A stretch of DNA of 64,000 bases, taken from NCBI RefSeq assembly GCF_963855985.1, contig NW_026973566.1, forward strand, positions 1,550,001-1,614,000, read 5' to 3'. Position 1 is the first letter of the stretch. Each line of letters starts with the position of its first letter. The notes beneath the pieces were generated by a model that saw only the letters and a program-made list of their open reading frames with translations, was not told the origin of the DNA and did no database searches. The DNA is from Ostrinia nubilalis. Taxonomy: Eukaryota; Arthropoda; Insecta; Lepidoptera; Crambidae. Both the position numbers and the translations under genes were made by a program. Shown here one piece after another: positions 21,592 to 32,600 of the stretch.

Positions 21592-21905
21592 ATATAAATT
21601 CATTTCAATAACGTTCATATTGTATAATAAACGTATGTTATAATAACACTTGATATAATTTTTTAACAAATAATGTTTACTTCATATAATAAATCATTTC
21701 TAATAATGTCATTTCAGATACCAATCAAAACGCATAAAGACATTTGATATAAACCTTACTTAATCTAAGACTCATTTGATGTAATTTTGTTTGATATAAA
21801 TAATATTTCACATAACCATTACTTGTAATAAATATTATTTGTTATAACGACTATTTGGTATACTCTTTAATTGATATAATTTCTGATAGATATAACTTTT
21901 AGTAT
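21592..21905 (+). repeat. TATAA-rich quasi-periodic array, left block
   Basis: Many copies of a loose motif (T)TTGATATAAT or TTATAATA recur every 15-22 bases with variable spacers. Examples are ACTTGATATAAT, ACTTCATATAAT, CATTTGATATAA, GTTTGATATAA and AATTGATATAAT. The block at 22470-22802 has the reverse-complement motif. The two face each other across a GC-rich patch and a TTGC array. This may be the subterminal repeat system of a DNA element. Confidence 0.6.
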
Positions 21906-21959
21906 GTTCTTCTTTAGCTTGACTTATAAATGACTTTAGTGACAAAAACGAATCGCCGT

Positions 21960-22205
21960 AAAACCGACTCCACGTAGTCTTGTCTGCCCTACCCCTAGAG
22001 TGTAATTTAGAAGCGCGTAGGCACGGAGGGGCGAGGCGGCCCGCGGGCTGAGGAGCAGGTGGCTGGAAGCGAGGTGCCGCGGCTGAGGCTGGCCGGCCAA
22101 GCCGGCCAGCAAGCCGAAGACGCGGTGTCGAGCGAAAGCCATCTGCGACGATTAGAACGCGAGGGACCGCCAGAGCCCCGCAGTGCCGGAGCCGTGACAG
22201 AAGTC
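21960..22205. other. GC-rich patch in AT-rich surroundings
   Basis: A CpG-rich run (GCGGCCCGCGGGCTGAGG, GGCCGGCCAAGCCGGCC). The 133-codon minus-strand ORF across it has biased composition and no motif. It lies between the two TATAA-rich arrays. Confidence 0.5.
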
Positions 22206-22225
22206 TCACGTTTTTAGTCAAATTT

Positions 22226-22286
22226 GCATGCTGCATGCCTGCTTGCTTGCTTGCCTGCTTGCTTGCTTGCCTGCTTGCTTGCTTGC

Positions 22287-22322
<36 letters not shown>

Positions 22323-22462
22323 CTGCTTGCTTGCCTGCTTGCTTGCCTGCTTGCTAGCTTGCTTGCTAGCTTGCTTGCTAGCTTGCCTGCATGCTAGCTT
22401 GCTTGCTTGCTTGCTTGCTCGTTTGCTAGCTTGCTTGTTTGCTTGCTTGCTTGCTGCATGCA
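22226..22462. repeat. (TTGC)n tetranucleotide array
   Basis: About 235 bases of TTGC units with TGCC and TAGC variants. The LLACLLACL and QASKQASKQ translations on the two strands are repeat artefacts. Confidence 0.95.
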
Positions 22463-22469
22463 ATGCTTA

Positions 22470-22802
22470 TTATAACAATTGAACTTTATATAAAATTATT
22501 ATTGTTATATGATTTAAGTTTTATAGGAAAAAAATTTTATCTCATTTGATTGTTCGACATTTTATTTTTATATGATTTGAATGTTATTTGTTTTAAATAG
22601 TATACATTGTAAGTTTTATAGAAAATATTTATTATATCAAACCATTTTATATCAGTTGTTAGTTATTTGTCTTAAAATTATTCGTTTTAAAATTATATTA
22701 TTCGTTTATTATAGTAAATAATTATTATATTAAATGATTTTATATAATTTAATGTTATATCCTCTAAGTATTATATGATATGTAGTTATATCATACATTA
22801 CA
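22470..22802 (-). repeat. TATAA-rich quasi-periodic array, right block
   Basis: The reverse-complement counterpart of 21592-21905: TTATATGATTT, TATATCAAACC, TTATATCAG, TATATTAAATG and TTATATCATAC at 15-20-base spacing. It ends at ACACACCCC near 22808, which may be an element terminus. Confidence 0.55.
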
Positions 22803-22849
22803 CACCCCTAATTGAACGGACCTGTGAGTGGTTATGTTTCTGGGTTTTT

Positions 22850-23160
22850 TAAGGGAAAGGAGGCAAACGAGCAGACGAATCACCTGATGGTAAGTGTTTA
22901 CCCGCCGCCCATAGACACCCGCTCCTCGGTGAGTTACAGGTGCGTTGATTGTCTTTAAAATATTAGAGTCTGCTCTTAAAGGTTTTAGGTCGTATTGGTT
23001 CGCAAATACTGCAAACGGCAGTTCATTCCTCGGTTTGGTGTCTGCAAATGGTGATTGTGGATTTTCTGTTTTAAATGGTAACTTTACAAAATATCTATCT
23101 ACCGCTTCCGTAAAAAAAAAATGTCCTGAAGCAGTGGTTGGGTTAATACTGGGGAGTGTA
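22850..23160 (-). mobile_element. degraded Jockey/CR1-type LINE 3' fragment
   Basis: Shares AGGAGGCAAACGAGC, ATCACCTGATGGTAAGTG, CGCCCATAGACACCCGC and ACAGGTGCGTTG with the 3' end of the LINE at 13138, with scattered substitutions and small deletions. The tail is absent. Non-coding remnant. Confidence 0.8.
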
Positions 23161-23212
23161 AAACTATAAAAGTGCTTTATAAAAGCCTACTTACAAAAAT
23201 AAATGAGTTTTA

Positions 23213-23328
23213 TGCCCGTTTTCACCATTAATCCCAAATTTTTAAGTGACCCCTATAAAAACAAAATTCCTGCTATGTATCACCATAGAGGTCACTTACA
23301 AATTAGGGATTGATGGTGAAAACGGGCA
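23213..23328. mobile_element. 116-bp MITE with TTA target duplication
   Basis: The terminal inverted repeats of about 45 bases start TGCCCGTTTTCACCATTAAT and are flanked by TTA (23210-23212 and 23329-23331). A 3-bp TTA/TWA duplication is typical of PIF/Harbinger-type elements. No coding capacity. Confidence 0.8.
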
Positions 23329-23331
23329 TTA

Positions 23332-23890
23332 GTCCTTTTGATAGCTTGTCTCTCCCTAAAAATGCAATTTCCGAAAATTATAATATAGTTATGCAAAAAT
23401 ATTGTAACTTTTTGATTTTGAATAAAGCTATAATTTTAAATACTACCATAAGTAATGTAATATTTCACAAGGTAAAAGTACGTTATCCTTTTTACGAATT
23501 TATTTCAATACGAATAGTTCGAGGAAAAACTACGTAAACTACACTTACACGTTGAATGCACGACTAAATCTGAACGCCAATAAGTGGTTATCTGCAATAA
23601 TACCAAACAGCATGTATTCCTTAACATGTCAACAATGCAATATTCATAATTACAACAACAAGTGTTAAATATGTTTCGCGGAATAAGTACGCAACGCTCT
23701 TTTTAAAGTTTTTCTCAAAACCTTTTAAGTGTATTACATGGGCCCCTCACAGACATTTTTAGCTATCTTTTGATGTATAACACATATTTTTAATAATGGT
23801 AATACATTTTTAGGACAGTTTTTTTACGCTCCTGAAAAGTTGGCATTTTTCACTTGCGTACTTATTCCAGGAAGGGTGCGAAATGTCATT
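23332..23890. other. no gene seen
   Basis: AT-rich sequence. A 75-codon plus-strand ORF starting at 23310 shows no motif and is probably chance. The boundary with the following repeat tract is near 23900. Confidence 0.4.
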
Positions 23891-23904
23891 AGTTTGACTT
23901 ATTT

Positions 23905-26900
23905 GCTTGCTTGGAGGCGTTATCCAAATTTCTGACCGGAAGTCGTTATTTCCATTTTTTACATTTTTTGACCAAATCTTCCAAAGTATGGCAACACTGG
24001 AAATTTTTGTTTTCCCAAACGATACTCCTTGACAAACTACGTAATCGCCCCATACAACTCGACTTTCCCAAATGTTGCCAACTGCCCGAAAAATGCATTT
24101 GAAAAATCAGAAATCTGAAACTTTTTACAAAATGGCCGCTCACTCGGTCGCCATCTTGATTTTCTGACATTTCGGATTTTTCCCATAGTCTGGATCGTAT
24201 AACTGACCAAACCACATTTTTGGATTTTTTCTGCCATATCTCCTTCTGTCCGTCCTTAACTTTAAAGACACCCATGTCGAAAAAAATACTTTTCCCCGTA
24301 ACTCCCAGTGTTGCCAGGTGATCGAGATGACAATGGTCAAATGTCATTTGTACGACCTTTTTGCAGGAGGCGTCATCCAAATTTTTGACCGGAAGACGTT
24401 ATTTCTACTTTCGACATTTTTGGACCAAATCTCCTAAGGTATGGCAACACTGGAGAAATTTCTTCACCCAAGCGAAACCTCTTGACAGAACACACAACCG
24501 CCTCATACAACTCGACTTTCCAAAATGTTGCCATGTACTCGAAAAATGAATTCCAAAATTTCGAAATTTTCAACTTTTCACAAAATGGCCGCCCACGCCG
24601 CCGCCATCTTGATTTTTTGACATTTCGGATTTTTCCCATAATCTGGGTCGTATATCCGACCAAACGTCATTTTTTTTTCTGCCATGACTCTTTCTGTCCG
24701 TCACTAACTTTAAAGACACCCATGTCGCGAAAATTTGTTTTCCCCATAACTTTCAGTGTTGCCAGACTTTTTTCATAAAAATGGTGAAATGTCATTTGGG
24801 TCCCCAAACGTCACCAAACTGCATACCAAGTTTTTGGAATTTTTGGAAATTTCCATTTTCTACTATCCGGGGCCGTGGTGGAAAATTTTCTTCCAAAATG
24901 GTAGTTTTTTCCGATTCACGGCAACACTCGAATAACAGACCAACAACCGCCCGGAACATTGTACCCCACTCCGGTGTCCCCATCTACCGAAAAATTGCTG
25001 TCAAACTTTGGGAATTTTTATGCTCGCAACAAAATGGCCGACGGCTCAGCCGCCATCTTGTTTTTTGATAATCTGTGAATGAGGCTTTAAAGAAGACTAT
25101 ACATGTCACAAATACTCAAAAGAAATTTTCAAAAACAATTGCGCATCTCGGAGTGACACCTCCCTAAAAACACCCCGAAATCGCATTTTCAATCCAAGAT
25201 GGCGGCGCGGCCATTTTGTTTTTCCGTTTTTTTCTCACATTTTCGAACACCAAATGACAATTTCAACCGGCCCCCAAAAAATAAAAAAATCAGGACAAAA
25301 ACGAAAAAGTTGGTGTGTCAAAAAAGGCCGCCATTTTGTTTTTTAGTACAAAAAATCTGATAAGCTGCGTGTTGAAAAATCTAGTTCGAAACAAGTGCTG
25401 TTACTCGTACCCTCCTCCTCTCTAAACCTCCCAAAAATGGCCATGATCAGTGAGTCAGTCATTGAGTGGTAATCGTGCTAAGCATACAATTTGTATGGAG
25501 AGATTAGTTCAATTACGAAATCGGCTGAAAATATGGCGGCCATCTTGGATTTCTAAAATTTTGCATTTTTCCCTTAATCTGGACCATTTTCCGCGCCGAA
25601 CCCCATTTTTACTTTTTTTCTATCCTCACCCAGTCCCGAGGAGCAACGCCTTAAATACACCCATGTCACAAAATTTTGTGTTCCCGTAATTCCCAGTGTT
25701 GCCAGGTGATCGAGATGAAAATGGTCAAATGTCATTAGTTTGACCTATTTGCAGGAGGCGTCATCCAAATTTTTGACCGAAAGTCGTTATTTCAATTTTT
25801 TTCATTTTTGGATCAAATCTCTCAAAGTATGGCAACACTGGAAATTGTTGTTTTTCCAAACGATACTCCTTGACAAACTACACAATCGCCACAAACAACT
25901 CGACTTTCCCAAATGTTGCCAACTACCCGAAAAATGCATTTGAAAAATCAGAAATCTGAAACTTTTTACAAAATGGCCGTCCGCTAAGCCGCCATCTTGA
26001 TTTTCTGACATTTCGGATTTTTCCCATAATCTGGGTCGTATAACCGACTAAACCTCATTTTTGGATTTTTTCTCCCATATATCCTTCTATCCGTCCTAAA
26101 CTTTAAAGACACCCATGTCGAAAAAAATACTTTTCCCCGTAGCTCCCAGTGTTGCCAGGTGATCGATACGGAAATGGTCAAATGTCATTTGCACGACCCC
26201 TTTGCAGGAGGTGTCATCTAAATTTCTGACCGGAAGTCGTTATTTCTACTTTCGACATTTTTGGACCAAATCTCCTAAAGTATGGCAACACTGGAGAAAT
26301 TTCTTCACCCAAGCGAAACCTCTCGACAAGACACACAACCGCCTCATACAACTCGACTTTCCAAAGTGTTGCCAACTACTCGAAAAATGCATTCTAAAAT
26401 TTCGAAATTTTCAACTTTTTACAAAATGGCCGCCCACGCCGCCGCCATCTTGATTTTTTGACATTTCGGATTTTTCCCATAATCTGGGTCGTATACCTGA
26501 CCAAACCTCTTTTTAATTTTTTTTCTGCCATGACTCCTTCTGTCTGTCCTTAACTTTAAAGTCACCCATGTCGCAAAAAAAACTTTTCCCCACAACTTTC
26601 AGTGTTGCCAGACTTTTTTTTATAAAAATGGTGAAATGTCATTTGGGTCCCCAAATGTCACCAAACTGCATACCAAGTTTTTGGAATTTTTGGAAATTTC
26701 CATTTTCTACTATCCGGGGCCGTGGTGGAAAATTTTCTACCAAAATGGTAGTTTTTTCCGATTCATGGCAACACTCGAATAACAGACCAACAATCGCCCG
26801 GAAGATTGTACCCCACTCCGGTGTCGCCATCTATTCGAAATTTGGTGTCAAAGTTTGGGAATTTTTTGATCGCAACAAAATGGCCGACGGCTCAGCCGCC

Positions 26901-26933
26901 ATCTTGTTTTTTGATAATTTGTGAATGTAGCTC
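23905..26933. repeat. two tandem ~1.84-kb copies of a repeat with GCCGCCATCTTG motifs
   Basis: 23905-25740 is followed by a second, slightly shorter copy to 26933. Each copy has three related ~450-base modules with GTTGCCA, CAACACTGGA, ACAAAATGGCCG and GCCGCCATCTTG in the same order. GCCGCCATCTTG or close variants appear near 24147, 24600, 25049, 25195 (inverted), 25326, 25530-25548 (both strands), 25987, 26440 and 26896. These match the YY1/Pho-type consensus CAAGATGGCGGC. Short ORFs occur on both strands in homologous places, but stop-free runs stay under 150 codons, so I regard it as non-coding. The first copy continues as AAGAAGACTATACATG at 25088, which gives the empty site for the next two insertions. 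Confidence 0.75.
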
Positions 26934-26937
26934 TTAA

Positions 26938-27903
26938 CCTTTAACTGGTGACATGGTATTTGTGTAACGTAACTGGTGACGTGCGGTCTGAGAGGCCGCT
27001 ACCGTATCAAGACTGTAGCATAGAAACTAGGTAAGGTAGCATACCTAAATCTTTAAAAACAGATTATTAGCATATAGAACAATTAAATTAAAATAAAATA
27101 AAAAACTCTAAATATCATTTTTAATGCAGAACTTGCTATTAAATTATATGTAGTAATAAAAATCAAAAAACTAGAGATGAGATCGATAATCGCAAACAAA
27201 GAAATTTAAATGAACAAATTATAACAAAAATAGTATTTTTTATTATAGTTCAAATAATAATCAATTTAAAAAAACCTATCACACGTAGGTAACCTATCAT
27301 TTTAGAAAACTGGCAGTACTTAAACTTTTGTATTTTTTATTGGCTGTCAGGGCATTCATTGTTCGGCATAAAGGTGGACCGTCATTTTCACTTTCTGACT
27401 GATTTTCGTCAATTGGTCCTTCATCTTCAAAAACACTTTCTTTGGCTTTCGAATCATGGTCACTTTGCTCCAGAACGATGTTTTCAGGAACATATTCAGC
27501 TTCCGACCCACTTGAGTCTTCCTTTTCCAGATATTTTTCAACTGGCGAATTTTCAAGTCGTTTCATGAAGTATGGCACTATATTCCCAATAAATGATCTT
27601 ACGCTTCTTTTTTGGAGTTATTTAAGTATAAATTGCAAGTAAAAACTGTAAAAATACCAAAAAATTGTATGAAAAAAATGTTACGTAACTGGTGACATGC
27701 GGTCTGAGAGACCGCTGCTGAACTTTACATCGATGTAACTTGCCGATTTGGAGCTGAATTATGCAAATATCCTTATCTACGGCGTAGACACAACTAAACT
27801 CGAAGCTACTGAAGCGGTGAAATATAGGAAGAACGGGGAAGGGGGTGAAACGATGTTTCACTGACGCCGCCCGGCCTGTGAGACCGCTTGTCACCAGTTA
27901 AAG
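26938..27903. mobile_element. piggyBac-type element with TTAA target duplication
   Basis: Perfect 16-bp terminal repeats (CCTTTAACTGGTGACA) are flanked by TTAA on both sides (26934-26937 and 27904-27907). TTAA and the CC start are typical of piggyBac. A subterminal motif ACTGGTGACRTGCGGTCTGA, containing the hairpin GCGGTCTGAGAGACCGC, is found near 26977 and 27689 and partly at the right end. The paralogous repeat at 25078-25100 shows the site without the element. Only a short transposase-like ORF remains, so it is non-autonomous. Confidence 0.9.
27297..27578 (-). pseudogene. possible N-terminal fragment of a piggyBac transposase
   Basis: 93 codons, very acidic (EKEDSSGSEAEYVPEN, DHDSKAKESVFEDEG). 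PiggyBac transposases usually start with an acidic disordered region of this kind. No DDD catalytic domain is present. The location inside a TTAA-flanked element supports the call; sequence alone would not. Confidence 0.4.
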
Positions 27904-28083
27904 GTTAAGAAGACTATACATCAGTTGCGCGCGGACCGGCGTAGCGAGCGCACACACTTGTGCGCCTCAACGTCACCTATTGTGCAACTACCCTCCCTTT
28001 TACGATATTGTGATATCAAAATCAATCAAAATCAAAATCAAAAAATATTTATTCAGTTTATACCACAAGTGGCACTTATGATA

Positions 28084-29658
28084 ATGGACGAAAATAGTGA
28101 AGAGGATAATATATCTAATATGAGTGCTCATAGTGATGCCATAATAGAAGAATGCGAGAGAGAACTTTAAGGAATGTTGGAATGGGATAACATGGAAACC
28201 GAGAAGAGTTGTACGAGCAATAAAAGAGAAAAAATAATTGAGAAAAGAGTACGAGATGACAGTGAGTGTAATGATAATGAAGATGAAGATGACTTTATAA
28301 CAGTGACAAGAAGGAAGCCAAAACGATTCTTACGAAGCAACTCTGATAACCAACAAAACAAAGCAAGTACCAATAATATGACAGAGACAGGGCAAGAAAT
28401 CGAAGTATGTATGACGTCATTAGAAGCATTACCTAAACAGATGGCCCTAGCTAAGTTGATGAAAGCCGAGAAAATAGAAAATATACTTCGGATTAAATAT
28501 AAAAGTCCGTACAAAGTCCTCATACAAGTGGAAAACAAAAATCAGGCTGAAAAAATATTAAAATGCTCTAAATTCTTTGAGTTGGGGTATAGATGTCAGA
28601 TGGCTTTGGAATCAAACTTGTCTTATGGTATTGTGAAAGGTATATATTTAGATATGGAAGAAAAAGAAATGCTGGAAGCATTTAAATCTGAATGCGATAT
28701 CATCTCCATAAATCGCCTTAAGAGACTAAACCACGATGGTAAATGGATCAATAGTGAAACCATAAGACTTTGTTTTAACAACCCTACGTTACCCTCATAT
28801 ATATTCGCTTTCGGGTGCAGATTTAAAGTCGAGCCGTACGTTTTCCCGGTCACTCAATGCTCTGGTTGTTGGAGATTTGGACACTCAAAAAGGTTTTGCC
28901 CATCTAAACAGTCCAGGTGCCCAAAATGTGGACAAAATCATGAAAATTGTGAATTAAAAGATATAAAGTGTTTGAACTGTAGAGGCTCTCATATTGTACT
29001 AGACAAATCATGCCCTATATTTATAAAAGAGAAGAAAATTCGTAGCATCATGAGCCAGCAGAATGTGACATATCGCATGGCCCTACAAATTATATTAGAT
29101 AAAGAAGAGATGAACAACACTACCTCTTTTACAAATGAATTTGTAGCCACTCAGTCACCTATACTACAGAATCAAACTCTAATCAGCAGCAAAACATATA
29201 GTAGTGTAGTTTCAAAAGGTCTTACCAATGTTATTGATCATAGAGAAGAGTTGGCCACTTGCAGAAACATTGAAATGCAAAGATCTCGAGAGCAAATACC
29301 TACCCCGTCTGTCCAGCGAACACAAATAAATGATAGGAAAAATGTTAAACAACGAATTAATAAAACTCAAGAGAATCTCACTGACAACACTGGTGATTAT
29401 GAGACGAGTTATGAAAACCAAGATAAGCAGAATCAAGACGACAACCTACAAGAAGAACTAAAAAGAAGAAGAATCAAAAAATTTGAGCTTAAAAAATTAC
29501 TGTTAAAACTGAAAGAGATACTTTTATCTAATTTGGATTTGGAAAAAAAAATTATGTCTATATTTCGTATGTTATATGATGAGTTTAAAACATTTATTTT
29601 GAATATTGTAACAGGTGGTGATTTATTTCAAGGTATAATGCAACTTTTTAATGGGTAG
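28084..29658 (+). CDS. LINE ORF1, nucleic-acid-binding Gag-like protein (one premature stop)
   Basis: The frame from MDENSEEDNIS at 28084 meets a TAA at 28168-28170 and continues in the same frame to 29658; restarting at 28174 gives 494 residues. The C-terminal half has three cysteine knuckles: CSGCWRFGHSKRFC, CPKCGQNHENC and CLNCRGSHIVLDKSC. Upstream, residues about 85-220 resemble the RNA-binding-like region that precedes knuckles in Jockey/I ORF1 proteins. ORF1 protein coats the LINE RNA. The stop may inactivate this copy or be bypassed by restart at 28174. The last bases overlap the ORF2 start (ATGGGTAG). Confidence 0.8.
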
Positions 29659-32600
29659 TACTGTATACATTTCCGGTGTTAATATAATGCAGTGGAATTC
29701 ACAAAGTCTCAGACCGAAATTATCTATGTTCAATGCACTCCTGGATCAGGAAAAAGTACATTTAGCCATAATTAGTGAAACGTGGCTGGAAGAGGAATCT
29801 CCGCTACAAATAAGTAAGTACAACATCTATAGAAAGGATAGATATGATGGCTACGGTGGAGTATCTATAATAGCGCATAAATCCCTTCAGACACGCCGTT
29901 ATCCCATTAATATTAGTAATTCGGGTATAGAGGTTGTATGTATTAAAATAATGAATTGTAAATATGTCGAATATGTTATATCAGTTTACGTTTCTCCTTC
30001 AGTACGTACATCACAGATCGATTGGGATACTTTATTTTCAAAATTTCAAGACAAAACTATTATAGCGGGTGATTTTAATGGACACCACACCAACTGGTCC
30101 AATAAAAATGACTTAAGAGGCACACAAATATTTGACTCGGCTCTAGAAAACAGCTTTATCTCGCTAAACAGTGGCCACCCTACGAGGATAAAATTGGTTG
30201 ATCAATTGCTGCAAGCATCCTCTCCTGATATAACTTTCGTTTCGTCCGATATAGCTGCTAACTTTATATGGCAAACGACTAACGAAAATCTGGGTAGTGA
30301 TCATCTAATTATTAAAATGTCAATCACCTATGAAGATACTCCAAATCTCACAAAAAAAAGAAACTTTAAATTAGCTGACTGGGAGGCCTATAAGAACGAT
30401 ATATCCATATATTTGACCAATTATAGTTTTACTAGCCTTGATAATAATATACAAGATAAATATGATCTTTTTGAAAAACTAATCATTCAAGCAGCAGATA
30501 ATAACATCCCTCTAATTAAGCTGTGTAGTAACCCCCAACGAAAATTTAAACCAAAAGAGTACTGGAGTCCATTATTATCACAAATAGTAGCACAACGTAG
30601 ACTAGCATTAAAAAATTTTCGACGTAACCCTACCCCTAATAATTTACAAATTTTAAAAAATAAAATAACAGAAAGTCAGAAACTCATAAGAAAGGCGAAA
30701 TCCCAGTCATGGCAAAAATTTTGTAGCGATATAGGCGAGTCGAGCTCTGTGACTGATATGTGGCGACGAATGCGTTGGATTAAGGGCTGGCGACAACCTA
30801 ATCATCACGTATCTAAAGACCAACTGGAGGAACTACTATGCTCTCTCGCGCCTGACACTGTTGTTGAGTCGCAACCCGAGTTCTATTCCAGTAACTCGTT
30901 GTTAGAGTCAAACTTTCTGATGCAAGAACTAAAACATTGTTTGAAAAAAAAGGATACTGCTCCCGGTGAGGATGGCATAACATATTCTATGGTTTACAAT
31001 CTGCCTAACGACGCTCTAACTTTATTGTTAAGCTTATATAATGATATATTCCGCACAGGAATTGTACCTAGACAATGGCGAAATATTAAGATTATACCTA
31101 TCCCAAAACCGTCTTCTGACCCAGGTTCAGTGCCTAAATTAAGACCCATATCCTTGATATCGTGCACGTGTAAGATATTCCATATCATGATAACGAAACG
31201 ACTAGAGTGGTATGTGGAAAAACACAATATTATATCCCAAAACTCTACAGGCTTCAGAAAGGCACAATCTTGTATTGACTCCCTAGTACGTCTCATTACC
31301 TATATACAATTAGGTTACTCAAAAAATATAACTACCTTAGCCTGCTTTTTAGACATAGAAAATGCGTATAATAATGTATTGGTTGAAAAAGCTGTAAAGA
31401 TACTGGATACATTGAATGTAGGTGCAAGAGTCTGTAAATATCTATATGCATTTTTGAGTCAAAGATATCTTAAAATAAATAATAACTCTGAAGACATAAA
31501 TATCATCAGATGTACAAGTCGAGGCCTGGCCCAAGGGGACCCTATGTCGCCCCTTATTTTCAATATAGTAACTTCTAGCATTTGCCGAGAAATTAGAAAC
31601 GTGGCTATCTGTCAATATGCAGATGACTTTGTATTATATTTCAGTCACAAGGACTTATCGCACTGCAGAGATAATATTCAAACAGCTATAAACATAATGT
31701 CAATTTTATTGGAGGAACTTGGGCTAAGACTTTCGGCGTGTAAATCTAAATCTTGCCTTTTTAGTAGGGGATTTCGGCAAACACAAATTCTATTAAACAT
31801 CCAAGGAGATACAATAAGTGCATCTGAATGTATTAAGTATCTGGGCATTTGGCTTGACAGGTCACTTCTGTGGAAGAAACACATTAATGAGGTATATGAA
31901 AAAGCTATAAAATTCTTAAACATTTTAAAAATATTGGCAGGATCAGGCTGGGGTGTCCACCCCAAGTACTTAAGAACACTATATATTGCAATTATACGAA
32001 GCCGGCTTGATTATGGGTGTTTTTTGTATGACGGTGCCGCTAGGACGAATTTATTAAAATTAGACAGACTCCAAAACCAAGCGCTTAGAATTATTGGGGG
32101 ATTTATTAAAAGCTCCCCCATCCATGTAATGGAGAGCGAGCTCTGTATACCACCTTTATACTTGAGACGACAGTATCTAGCTTTTAAATATTGCCTGAAG
32201 GCCCGATCATGGTCCAATAATGTCACTACGAAATTGTTGAAAAATCTTTATGATCATTCCACAGACAGATATTGGAGACGTAAAAGGTTACCTCTACTTG
32301 CTCAAACAATTGATTTAACCAAAGATAGTATAGTATCCTCTTCCTACCCACTTGAAATGTTTTCACTCAACGTTTGGATGTCATATATTGATGTTGACAT
32401 TATTTTACCTAACTTAAATAGTGTACAGGGCCCAAAAAGCAATCATGATATTAACATTTTAAAGAATGATGTTTTAAGCGAGATAAACGATAAGTATAAT
32501 GGGTGGTATAAAATATATACAGATGGCTCTAAATCTAGGAGTGGTGGAGGTGCTGCTTTTTACAGCCCCGTGGAACAAGAAAAGGGCTGTTATAGAATAT

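Noticed and set aside
22218..22482. ORFs with LLACLLACL and QASKQASKQ repeats
   Set aside because: Translations of the TTGC tetranucleotide array.
23946..26924. Many 60-145-codon ORFs on both strands
   Set aside because: They recur on both strands at homologous places of the tandem repeat, lack motifs, and stop codons differ between copies. Best explained as repeat sequence.
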